DNA of 64,000 bases from Ancylostoma caninum (Eukaryota; Nematoda; Chromadorea; Rhabditida; Ancylostomatidae). The stretch's first letter is position 1. Each line of letters starts with the position of its first letter. Location of the stretch: assembly GCA_037903475.1 (NCBI GenBank), contig JBAJFG010000415.1, positions 124,001 through 188,000 of the forward strand. Direction: 5' to 3'. Shown here one piece after another: positions 1-10,875 of this stretch. The notes under the pieces are model-generated. The model ran no database searches. It was not told the DNA's origin and was given only the letters and a program-made list of their open reading frames with translations. The translations under genes and the position numbers were made by a program.

Positions 1-201
1 ATTGTAATTTGCAGTTAAGGACTAATAAATGAAACCAACATTCACGTCATGCTTTTCCTAACATTGTACAGCCTACAGATCGTTTCAAGGATCCCATCAC
101 ATGAGTCAGAATCGTCTGTGATAACGGTGATGGACTTTCTCTCCCAAAGTGCTCGTGTTGTTAATTTCGACTCTGCGGAGAAGCACTACATCTAGTTTTC
201 A

Positions 202-707
202 TCAGAGCAGAAACAATGAAAGGAAAATGCAAAAAGGCTTTTTCAGGAGTAGGAATGACTTCATGAGCCGTTCATGTATCTGTTGTTTATAGTGCTTGAT
301 GTGAGCTACCCAGTTGAGATCCCCAGTTCCCCAAATGTGGAAGTACAGACCCGTTTCCTCTTGAAGCTGATCGTTAGCAACTGAAACAAGACCAACAAAA
401 CTTACCCAGATCTATACTGTCAGGTAATGGGATATGATGTCTATAGTACTTGTGGAAGTGTATGTATCGTGCTTCCCGTGTGGAAAATTGACATCCTGAT
501 TCATCACACCTAAAATCGGATTTCTTCAGGACGTTCTGAGTGCTCTCCGGAGGTGTTCTGCAAAAAATTCTCACCTTATTGGAGGATTCCGATGGTAGAT
601 AGTCACGTGATACGAGACTGAGTTGTATCTACCGTACACCTTTCGACATACGGTGCACATGAATCCACTGTCGACTTTTTCTATGTATTTTTTGTTGCGG
701 CACCATC
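202..707 (-). CDS. C2H2 zinc-finger protein, 3' exons (partial)
   Basis: Not assigned to a named gene. Three exons can be read on the minus strand: 707-575, 557-406 and 380-202, ending in TGA at 204-202. Exon 1 encodes a canonical finger (CTVC, 12 residues, HVTIYH). Exon 2 encodes a second finger (CDESGC, 12 residues, HKYYRH). Exon 3 adds a 58-residue tail containing GLYFHIWGTGDLNWV. Tandem C2H2 fingers usually bind DNA in the nucleus. The odd point is that the two gaps joining the exons are only 17 nt (574-558) and 25 nt (405-381). Both start with GTGAG or GTAAG, end in CAG and keep the frame, yet are far below normal nematode intron size. Either they are ultra-short introns or the locus carries frameshifts. 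The 5' exons were not found; a BTB exon set at 3459-4042 on the same strand is a possible N-terminus. Confidence 0.55.
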
Positions 708-3458
708 CTGGAATGGGTGGGGCTCTTGGGAGTGAGGTTGACATCAAAGCTATGATTGCTTGAGCTTCATAAATGGGACGGGCTTTGAAAATTCGCGAAA
801 ATCAGGAATCAAAAAAAATCAGAGTCCCTCGAACGGGATGTTTCTGCTAGGAAATGTTGCTCTGCGCTGTGCTGCTGCTGCTGCGCGGTCTTCTTTTCAT
901 GACGGGCACGGCGTCATTCGACCTGTGACATTTCGGCGGCGCAAGGATCAGTAGAACGAAGAAAAGAAACAAAGATGAGTAAGCTGGTCAGCGCTTCTGC
1001 ACCGAGCCGCCCAGACACGGTTACGGTGTCGCATCCACATAAGAGCCAGAAAGCACAAGTGCACAGACCTTCTTTGTCGTCGTTCGGCACGATTTTTTCA
1101 TTGTACGCGGTGGGCGTAGTTCGCGGCGAGGATGACTCGTCCGCGGATGCTCTGGAACAGCTTTTTCCATGAGAAGATTCTAGAAGATCCGGGTAATGAG
1201 TTCTACCTGCTTTCATCCGCTGGAGGAGTCGGCGGCGGGTGCAGTGGAGCGGTCTGGCATGGCAGCATCAAGCCTCCAAAGGTTGAAGCCAAAAGACCGG
1301 GTTGCATGTATAGCGCCAGAAGAGTGTGTAGATAGGTTTGCCCTGGAAGGTCCGAATTTAGAATTTGGATCATAATTTCACATCCGGAACTCTGTCCTCA
1401 TTACACTCTACTATAACATTTTTTTTCAAAAAAAATGCCGGTGCATATGCGATCGATTATCGATTTTTGCGAAATCAGTCCCATTCGAAAAGTTCGGTTG
1501 GAGAATTTTCCTGCGAAAACTTTAAATAGCTATAAAGGATTGGAGAAGAATCAAATTAAATAGATCTGTTCTACATTAGTGCACCAAGTTAGTACTATAC
1601 AAAAACTGAAGTTCTAGCCCTTCGCTCAATGATGGACTATAGTGGGAGGGGGGGGGGGGGGAGCTGGAGGGAGGGTGAAGGGGGACATAACTGCACACAA
1701 CACTTCAGTGTTGAAGAGATGTGGATATGGAAATTAGTTAGTCATTTGCAAAGTAGTGACAATATGCTCTGAAGTTTTGGCTAAGCTTAGTCTATATGGC
1801 TACAGTATTGAACTTTTTTGCAGTGATCGATTATCGATTTTTCCAGCAATTGACACACGGCATGTCTTTTGGATGGATCATCCTTCTTTGAGAAATGTCT
1901 GATGAGAATAAAGGGAATTCTTTGAAAGCTTCCTCAGATTCCGTCGATAATTGCTGCGATCGCCGTTGATTGCCACGATGGGGAGCGATTCAAGCATTGC
2001 AATCGATACGTATCTTTCCCACTATCGTCATAATTTTCATCGTAGAGCCATTTTGATTCATTTAAAACGGGCAAACCGGCGAATATCTAGGAGGAAAATG
2101 CCCTATCAATAGAACATGTTTGACAATTTGACGAGTTTGACTCCATCATCAGAACTTTATTATCAGGTGATGGAAGTCCCTTCGATCAAAAATGGTTATG
2201 CCCCCGCAACATACAATGAGACAACAATTTTTGATGCATTAGGCACCCTTTAGGAGAAGCATAGCGACATTCTCAGCTAGTGCAATCATAGTTCCACCTT
2301 CAATTCCGCGTCTGTGGACATTCCTTCGAGACAATTCCTAGGTCCACCCTTGAAGAGGAGATGGGAGGTCTGGAATTTGTCCTTGACAAGCTTTCCCAGC
2401 TCATTTTTCTACGACAGAAATGGAAACTCAAAAATCCAGAGGCGTTTTCGGGACCACTATCCTCTTCTAGCAATTGCAACGAAGTTTGGGCCAAGTGAGA
2501 TGTTAAGTATGTATAACCAAATTTAGAAACTTGAATGTTCGATGGACAAAGAGCAACACGGCCTTTGTGGATTTGTTGAACGTTCGGTTCATTTCTTGAA
2601 ATGTTCACAAAATTTATCAATAAAACTAATCGGCCTTTACTCGGCAGCAAATATGAATGAAAGTATTCCGGAATGCAGCACTGCTGCAGAAAAATTTACC
2701 GAGAGTAATAAATGAACAGTACAGAAACTGGAGTACCTAATAGTAACTGAAGCAAATTGCCTGACCAATTAACCTATTTTACCGTGAATTCCATTAGACC
2801 TCCCTTCAAAAGCCTATAGAAGACTTATCCTGTAGTGGGTCCTCCCACCTGCAAGATCTGCTGCTCTTCCACTCTGATTGTCTGCGCATCCGCATATTTC
2901 ATTAGCCTCACCTTCATAACCACCCTTACTATTGATCACTCAATGGTGTAGCATGTTGTGCGGGTCTGAAGCACTGGAGTCATCACTTGGACGGAGAGTA
3001 AATAAGATGAAAATTCGATTTTTTTCAAAGTGTATTCATAGCCTTTTTATCGTTGTTCAAAAATCAATTTTAATTCACCAATATCAATGTTTCAGTAGTT
3101 TTATTTGTGAATTCTGAGCGCTTGGTTCCCCAGAGTTGAGGCGGTCCCAAGTCTTCCTGTACCACTTCTTTCCGGCTGTGTCTTTCATTGCTATAGGCCT
3201 ATTGTATGATCTCGGATAATCCATCAAACTCTCTTGTGGTTTCCGGAGCTCTAGGGGAGAGAGACGGCAAATTTCAGCTTATCCGAAAAGAGATAAGCGT
3301 TTAGTAGAAGAAGTCTACTGATGAACACTTTTAACTCCATGTGAATCTTAGTTTTTGAGTTTCTCCGTCATTAATTGTTCTTTGGAGAATTGCGAATCAG
3401 AACTCCTGCACGTGGTTGCCCTTCTCTCCTTAACAGAAGCCAAATGGCAATAAATAAC
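708..3458. other. Non-coding stretch between zinc-finger and BTB exons
   Basis: No exon is convincing here. There is a GC-rich patch at about 840-1330, a G-run at about 1650-1662, and two direct copies of GATCGATTATCGATTTTT near 1451 and 1824. A minus-strand open stretch at 2300-2650 has no recognisable domain or clear splice boundaries. If the BTB and zinc-finger exons belong to one gene, this is its intron. Confidence 0.4.
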
Positions 3459-4042
3459 CTACAGGGTGGATTCGGAGCAATCGTCGGGAATTTTTGCTGC
3501 GAGAAAAGGGCAGCAAAGGGAGCAGGTTCCTGATGGCTGGCTGCAAGCAGTTTGCTCTCTATTGTCGGCACTTCACAATGACGTGCCACCGCAAGAATCT
3601 GAAAAAAGTCGCGTGAATCATCGTACGCAGATCATATCTGCCCTCTAAAAACAACACAGGAAAACTCGTCCAACCCCACCTCGGAATGATCTGCCAAAGC
3701 GAAATTCAGCTCTCCTGTGTACAAGCCGCTGAGCATCGCTTTAAACGCGTTAATTGAGTTGGGGATCTCTCGCAGATCAATGTCTATCTTTGCAATGGGA
3801 GACTCCTGCTGACCGGCAGCGAGAAGATTCCGGAACCTGGCCGAAGCCGATGAAAGAACTAGTCGATGTGCCAACACTGGCTCGTCTGAAATCCATGAAA
3901 TTTTGGAAGAAAGCTGTATCATCGCTGAGTAGCGCTTCTTACCAATATCATTTCCTTCTTTACTACTGCGCACATTGATGCATGCGTCAAAATCAAAATT
4001 GAATCCGAAATTCCCTAGGAAGTTATCCGTCTGTAGTGACAT
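3459..4042 (-). CDS. BTB/POZ-domain protein, internal exons (partial)
   Basis: Three phase-compatible exons are visible: 4042-3943, 3885-3680 and 3598-3459. The introns are 57 bp (GTAAG...TTTCAG) and 81 bp (GTGGG...TTTCAG). The protein shows the core BTB pattern: DACINV, then VLAHRLVLSSASARFRNLL, then INAFKAMLSGLYTGEL, then a helical segment ILAVARHCEVPTIESKLL. BTB domains mediate dimerisation or bind Cullin-3; they occur in transcription factors (BTB-ZF), BTBD proteins and E3 ligase adaptors. The PVLAHR and YTGEL motifs support the family firmly, but the subfamily is uncertain (BTBD7-like or BTB-ZF). Neither the first nor the last exon is identified. The last exon ends in phase 2 at a GTTATT donor, so the gene continues toward lower coordinates, where two zinc fingers lie on the same strand. 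Confidence 0.7.
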
Positions 4043-7000
4043 CTGGAAAAGAAATAAATTTACAGCGGAAACGTTCCCAACCTTCGAACGTTTCTAGCGG
4101 GAAAGAATAACTTTTACAGGATTGGACCAGCTATTTCATGAAGTGAACTCTAGATGCAAAATTTTACATAACTCCGTGGGTTTCTAAAATTTTAGCTAAA
4201 TTTCTCAGTAGTTCGAAAAAAAAAACCGGGATGGTCCCGAGAATTGAGGTGAAGTTGCGCTTATAATAATCCACCCAATCAAAGCCATAATCTAATGAAG
4301 TAATAATCTCACAATGATATAATGAGCCTCAGGGCGTCGCCCATAATGAAAATAGCTAAAATTAATGATTCAAAATGGGCAAAGTGACCACCATTGACAA
4401 GTCCTTTTTGTGAAGCGCCGCGGATTTGCTTCAAATTTTTGACATCGTTATGGTTAGACCATGGCTTTTGAGGATTTAAGTAGTAAAGCCAAGTGAATTT
4501 GCTTTCCAATGGGAGGGGCTACTATGACATCAAGCACTGATTGCACATAGAACTAGGAGATTCTTGAAATCGTATCACAGCACTATTCAGCATTGGGAAA
4601 GAGTGGTCCTGGGGACCACATATGCGGCGGTATTTCCTCTCCTAATACCTGCCTTAACATTACAAAATTACGTCGAAAATAAGCAAGTGCTTGCTCTAAG
4701 TTAAAGGCAATACCTACACAACCAGCGCAGTTCTCTGCGCATGTACCTTCTTCGGACTTATTTACGTGCTCCCGGAATTGGATTAGGCATAAGTATCCGA
4801 CACAGTAAAATATGGAATACATCTATAAAAGTTGATATCCTTCTACAGACGGCTAATAAGTTAAAATTTGTTGGAGTTGAGCTGGCTATGAATATTACCT
4901 ACCTATTCAGAATATGGAGTCAAATTCCGCTTACTTTTGGCCCAGGAACAAGATCATATTATGGAAAAAGGAGAGCTACAAGGCTATGTTTTGCACGGTT
5001 GCCCTGTATTTTCTAAGATGTTACTTTAAAACGTTCTCATTTTCAGGCATGCATAGATCAAAGTTTTCCCTGAGTTCAATAACGTGGTTTAGTGCCGCTG
5101 GATTGGCTTGAGCTGAGGATTCCGATAACAGGTTTGAAGGTTGGGCTGACTTTAGACACTAGGCCTTCTGCTGGGGCACCAAATTTATTCCCGAGGGAAT
5201 AAGGAAAACCCTCACCTTAACATACATATACTCGGAATTTCTTGATGATGTGCAGCTACTACACTGATTGTCATGATAAAAATTACTGAGAATGAGTAAA
5301 GATGACTAAGAAAGGGAAGAAGGAAGAGAAGAGAAGAGATAGAGAGAGTGAGCGGTGGTGCGCTCGACGATTCGCAGTTCGGTGGTGGTGTGGTGCGGTG
5401 TGCATCATTGTATCCTCGGTTTGGATTCGCGGAAGTTCAGAAAATGTAAAAAGTGAACGGATATATCTAATGAACATGAAGAGTCGGTTCTGAGGAGAAG
5501 ATTTTAAACGGTTCGAGACGACGTGAATTATCAAGGACAACAGATTATACACCGATCACTATCGTCGAGGAGAAATCCGCTCGCGGAAAAACCCCAAAAG
5601 AAATGGAGCAACTTCACCGCCGCGCTGCGCTCAGAGAATTTTCTGGATCTGCTTCTGCTTATTCGCTGATAGGCTTAGGATTCAGCTGGAGCTAATTTTC
5701 TGAAATCGAAGAGAAATTTTATCCTTCTTATTGCTAGTAAAAATCCTGGACATTATCCAAAAATTCAAATTTTTAAATTTTCATCTCTTTTAATCAAGAA
5801 AAACCAAGGCATAAGACGAAGAAGAAGAACGCATGACGGAAATAACAGCGGTGTACTTCCTGGTCACCGTTGTTTATATTAAGATCTATTCAATCAAGAC
5901 GAGGATTTCAGGTTTTCTCCGAATTTTCAAGGTTTCCATGCGTAAACTTACAGTCATCATCACGTGTCCCCCACATACATCTAGAACAAGTTCGTCGAAA
6001 ATTGATCACAGGATATTTGGCGAATGCTGAGAGCACCTTTATAAATATTCAGAAACAAGGGAGATGTAGAAATTTCCAGAAATTTCGCGAGTTTTTTTAG
6101 CATTTTAGGTTAGCAGTTGGAACTGAATGGCGAGAGAAATATCAAAGATAAGAAAATAGTCGAGACAGACTGGGTAGTCCTTGATTTCCAGGAAAATGTT
6201 GTATTGCGGAAGTCCACTCATCGTGATGTACTGTGGTTTTTAGGGCAAGTCCAGAGAAGAAACAGACGACTGAGCTTGTTTTAGGTCGTTTTCCAGTAGG
6301 AATGATGTTCCTTAGAACACCGTCCCCGAAGAATAATCAATTTTTAAGGTGTAAAAATATAATATTACAGTAATTCCTGGAAAAAAGGTGCATACATATC
6401 AGTCAAGGGGAAGTGGAAACCCATTCCATACATACCAGAATAGAGAAATATCCCACATAAAGATTGGTTTTAGCCCTTAAGAACTACTTTAAGAGCTGAA
6501 AATCTCATCTAACTATAAAAAAACCTCATGAGAACAAAGGGAAGCCCATGTGAATGTGACGAAATTCCCAGTGGAGCAAGTACTTCCTGTTTTCTTGAGG
6601 ACTCACCTACATAACCTGATTTTTTATTTGAAGTGATGTTGATCTGTATAAAGTGGAAAATTAGTTTTCTTCAGTGAACCTTGGACAAAAAATACCGCCG
6701 TTAATATGATTTCGTAATTTTTGACTTTGCTGTTGAAACAGCAGTATTTTTGATCTACTTAGAAATCACCTGTTATCAATTAGTGGAAAAAAAATCCCAA
6801 TATTATCAATTAGTGGAAAAAAACCCAATAAAGTTTCTTGGTCAACGGTGAACGCAGAAATGTTCTATTGGTCAGGTGACTAGGCGTACTTTCGAACTTA
6901 AATAGGGTTTTTCTTTTGGGAAATGTCGCGGCTTCACGGGATTTCACGTGATCGGGGGTGGGATTCGTTTAAACCAAGGTAAGTAACCAAGCCAAGATCC

Positions 7001-8344
7001 AAGAAAGTTTTGAAATTATGGATATTTGGACGTTCTCCTGAACATGATTACCTCTTTTCTAGGTAGTTGACCTGATCGAATAACATTCAACTTATAATCC
7101 GAATATTCGAACACATTCTGTAATGTGGCGACTACTCCCATTAGAGTTACAAACCTCTTTTTCTTCAGTTGTTCTCTAAATTCTGTCGAAAGAATAGTTT
7201 TTTATATTCACGTATGTATTCGGATATTCAGACGATTATGTATTCGAATACTATTTGATTCAGTCAACATTCCATTCGTTACCTGCGGGATCCTGAAATT
7301 CCATGAAAGATTCTGCCGCATTTCGGTTTTATTTCCGCGAGATTAAACCAAAGGATAAGGTTTTTTATAAGAGAAGGTAGCAGAGGTGAAGGGAGAGCTA
7401 CCGATAGAATTCAGGTAGAAAGGTTGTTCTAGGCAATAATCTCAACAGTAGGGAAAAGAAGCTACGGCTTCCCAGGGAGCCATAAAACGAGTGGGCTCCT
7501 GGACATGCCATCCAGGTTCAATGCTAGCTGCCAGGAGCGTTGTCCATGGACCGTACGTGCTGTGCGTTCACTATATTTGGGTAAAACGAGCGAACAGGTT
7601 ACGGTCGTCGATGGGGAAGACGAAACAATTCACGACGACGACGCTGACGACGACGACTAGGAGGCAACACCGCCAGCAGCGACCTGTGCGCGTATGGCAC
7701 GAAAACAATTGGACGACCATCGTCGAGAGAAAAACAAGCACCTGAGGGAGGACAGTGCGAGGCGGGCGGCGGGCGGAGTCCGGAAACTACCGGCTTTTTT
7801 CCAGGCGCACAGTAGGTAGCAGCAGCGCTTGTGGAGGGTTGAGAATCGGGCGGCGTTTCCCCAAGACGGGTCGCGTCCCCCCCGGAGCTTCACAGAAGCA
7901 GAATGACGATAATGCTGAAAGTATGTAGACATTTGTTCCCCTACAGTGGAATATAATGGAAATCGCCTCCACGACACTACCGTATTCCTCCAGAGCAGAG
8001 CACGGCTTTCTCGCAAGCGCGTACCGTCGTTTCCTACATGCACCAGCGGCCTAATGGAATCGAATATGCATAATTCATAAACGGCGAAAACCTGGGAAGA
8101 GCTGCGAGAAACGCGGCCTACCGTAAGCATAATTCAGGCAATTCGTGCCCTGTGATGGCAGGAAAAGGTGAGAATTATCCATGAAACTGGAAAAATGGTA
8201 GTGTGCCGGCAACATCTTGAGTTTACCGTGATGAATACTGGTAAAGGAAGTTAGAAAACATAGATGAGAGCGAAAAATCCAATTACAGGTAGAATTTTCC
8301 TGAAGGATTACTTCAAACGTAATATCCAGGACGTTAATGTGCTA
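4043..8344. other. Intergenic/intronic DNA without supported genes
   Basis: I see no supportable exon here. Notable composition: a purine-rich GA tract at about 5303-5351, an ACG/GAC trinucleotide run at about 7631-7661, and a GC-rich block at about 7490-8130 that is open on both strands but matches no family. Short direct repeats near 6780-6830 contain TATCAATTAGTGG twice. Confidence 0.4.
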
Positions 8345-10875
8345 TCATGACTTATAATAACGGGCTTACTTCGTCTGTCACGTGTGTGTGTGTGTCAGAA
8401 AGAAATTCCCTGATTGGCCAGTGATGGTGATTACGAGGTCAACAAGATGATAGGGACGGGTATGGTGAGGTTCAAAGAATGAAGAGAAGCTCTAAAGGAT
8501 GGGGAAGTGGAGAGCGGTGAGTGCACCGCGATGTGGAGGGTGCGCCGGCGCCGAAAAGTGGGGAAACGCCTAGAGTCGGGTCCAGCGGTGTGATAAGGGT
8601 GCGCCGGCGTCGAAAAGTGGGGAAACGCCTGGAGTCGGGTCCAACGGCGTGATAAGGGTGCGCCGGCGTCCAAAAGTGGGGAAACGCCTGGAGTCGGGTC
8701 CAACGGTGTGATAAGGGCGCGCCGGCGTCCAAAAGTGGGGAAACGCCTGGAGTCGGGTCCAACGGTGTGATAAGGGTGCGCCGGCGTCCAAAAGTGGGGA
8801 AACGCCTGGAGTCGGGTCCAACGGTGTGATAAGGGTGCGCCGGCGTCCAAAAGTGGGGAAACGCCTGGAGTCGGGTCCAACGGTGTGATAAGGGTGCGCC
8901 GGCGTCCAAAAGTGGGGAAACGCCTGGAGTCGGGTCCAACGGTGTGATAAGGGTGCGCCGGCGTCCAAAAGTGGGGAAACGCCTGGAGTCGGGTCCAACG
9001 GTGTGATAAGGGTGCGCCGGCGTCCAAAAGTGGGGAAACGCCTGGAGTCGGGTCCAACGGTGTGATAAGGGTGCGCCGGCGTCCAAAAGTGGGGAAACGC
9101 CTCGGGTCCAACGGTGTGATAAGAAAAGTGGGGAAACGCCTGGAGTCGGGTCCAACGGTGTGATAAGGGCGCGCCGGCGTCCAAAAGTGGGGAAACGCCT
9201 GGAGTCGGGTCCAACGGTGTGATAAGGGTGCGCCGGCGTCCAAAAGTGGGGAAACGCCTGGAGTCGGGTCCAACGGTGTGATAAGGGTGCGCCGGCGTCC
9301 AAAAGTGGGGAAACGCCTGGAGTCGGGTCCAACGGTGTGATAAGGGTGCGCCGGCGTCCAAAAGTGGGGAAACGCCTGGAGTCGGGTCCAACGGTGTGAT
9401 AAGGGTGCGCCGGCGTCCAAAAGTGGGGAAACGCCTGGAGTCGGGTCCAACGGTGTGATAAGGGTGCGCCGGCGTCCAAAAGTGGGGAAACGCCTGGAGT
9501 CGGGTCCAACGGTGTGATAAGGGTGCGCCGGCGTCCAAAAGTGGGGAAACGCCTGGAGTCGGGTCCAACGGTGTGATAAGGGTGCGCCGGCGTCCAAAAG
9601 TGGGGAAACGCCTGGAGTCGGGTCCAACGGTGTGATAAGGGTGCGCCGGCGTCCAAAAGTGGGGCGCCTGGAGTCGGGTCCAACGGTGTGATAAGGGTGC
9701 GCCGGCGTCCAAAAGTGGGGAAACGCCTGGAGTCGGGTCCAACGGCGTGATAAGGGCGCGCCGGCGTCCAAAAGTGGGGAAACGCCTGGAGTCGGGTCCA
9801 ACGGTGTGATAAGGGTGCGCCGGCGTCCAAAAGTGGGGAAACGCCTGGAGTCGGGTCCAACGGTGTGATAAGGGTGCGCCGGCGTCCAAAAGTGGGGAAA
9901 CGCCTGGAGTCGGGTCCAACGGTGTGATAAGGGTGCGCCGGCGTCCAAAAGTGGGGAAACGCCTGGTCGGGTCCAACGGGTCGCCGGCGTCCAAAAGTGT
10001 GTGATAAGGGTGCGCCGGCGTCCAAAAGTGGGGAAACGCCTGGAGTCGGGTCCAACGGTGTGATAAGGGTGCGCCGGCGTCCAAAAGTGGGGAAACGCCT
10101 GGAGTCGGGTCCAACGGTGTGATAAGGGTGCGCCGGCGTCCAAAAGTGGGGAAACGCCTGGAGTCGGGTCCAACGGTGTGATAAGGGTGCGCCGGCGTCC
10201 AAAAGTGGGGAAACGCCTGGAGTCGGGTCCAACGATGTGATAAGGGTGCGCCGGCGTTCAAAAGTGGGGAAACACCTGGAGTCGGGACCAACGGTGTGAT
10301 AAGGGTGCGCCGGCGTTCAAAAGTGGGGAAACACCTGGAGTCGGGACCAACGGTGTGATAAGGGTGCGCCGGCTTCCACAAGTAATAGGAATTCGCTAGG
10401 CGGGTCTATTCCTGCATGAGGGGTACGTTTATCCTGTTTCGGCGGACCCTCCTACCTAAATCGCATAGATGTACATTGTTTCCTTTCGTATCGGTGTTCT
10501 CTACCCATTCCTTTGGAGAAGAACCACTCCTTCTTTTCCATTTATATACACCGGTGGACCCTTATCACTTGAATTACCACAACAACCAGTTGAGCCTAAA
10601 TCATTTCAACATAACATTTGCACTGAATTGGTTACACTCAGTTCTTCACGGCCATATACTTCGCTCATATGGAAGAGCATAACTTCGTTCATATGGGGGA
10701 AAGCTACCACTTCCAGGATCAAGGGTTTCTCAGGAGAGCGATAGAACTGCGTGGAAGGATGCAGATTCTACCAATCCATCTACACTTTTGTGTTTGCTTT
10801 CAAGGTGCAGTATGCGAGCGAAGCGAGCATCAATAGAAGTCTGGAAGTCCGGCGTTAGCCGGACGGCCAGACTGG
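8345..10875 (+). mobile_element. Non-autonomous Helitron with large minisatellite (copy 1)
   Basis: The element starts TCATGACTTATAATAA after an A (8344) and ends GGCCAGACTGG before a T (10876). That is the A|TC...CTRR|T signature of Helitrons. A perfect hairpin, GTCCGGC-gtta-GCCGGAC, lies 7 nt before the terminal CTGG, as expected for a Helitron 3' end. The same termini and flanking body occur at 47060-48012, which defines the boundaries independently. The body holds a long 59-bp tandem array and no Rep/helicase gene, so the element must be mobilised in trans. Orientation is assigned from the terminal signatures. Confidence 0.85.
8531..10382. repeat. 59-bp minisatellite, about 31 units
   Basis: The tandem unit contains CGTCCAAAAGTGGGGAAACG, CCTGGAGTCGGGTCCAACGG and TGTGATAAGGGTGCGCCGG. 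The period is 59 bp, because the motif shifts by one base per 60-base line. Most internal units are identical; edge units are diverged. Shortened or rearranged units lie at about 9102-9125, 9664 and 9961-10005, typical of slippage or unequal exchange. Because 59 is not a multiple of three and the minus strand of the unit has no stop codon in any frame, all three minus frames stay open for about 580-600 codons. These are not genes. Confidence 0.97.

Noticed and set aside
914..1216. Opposing ORFs in a GC-rich patch
   Set aside because: Both strands are open with arbitrary sequence and no family similarity.
7657..8130. Minus-strand 157-codon ORF in a GC-rich block
   Set aside because: No domain, equally open on the other strand, and no splice context; likely composition-driven.
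8431..10381. Three overlapping minus-strand ORFs of 580-603 codons
   Set aside because: They are the same 59-aa cycle read in three registers of a 59-bp non-coding minisatellite inside a Helitron.
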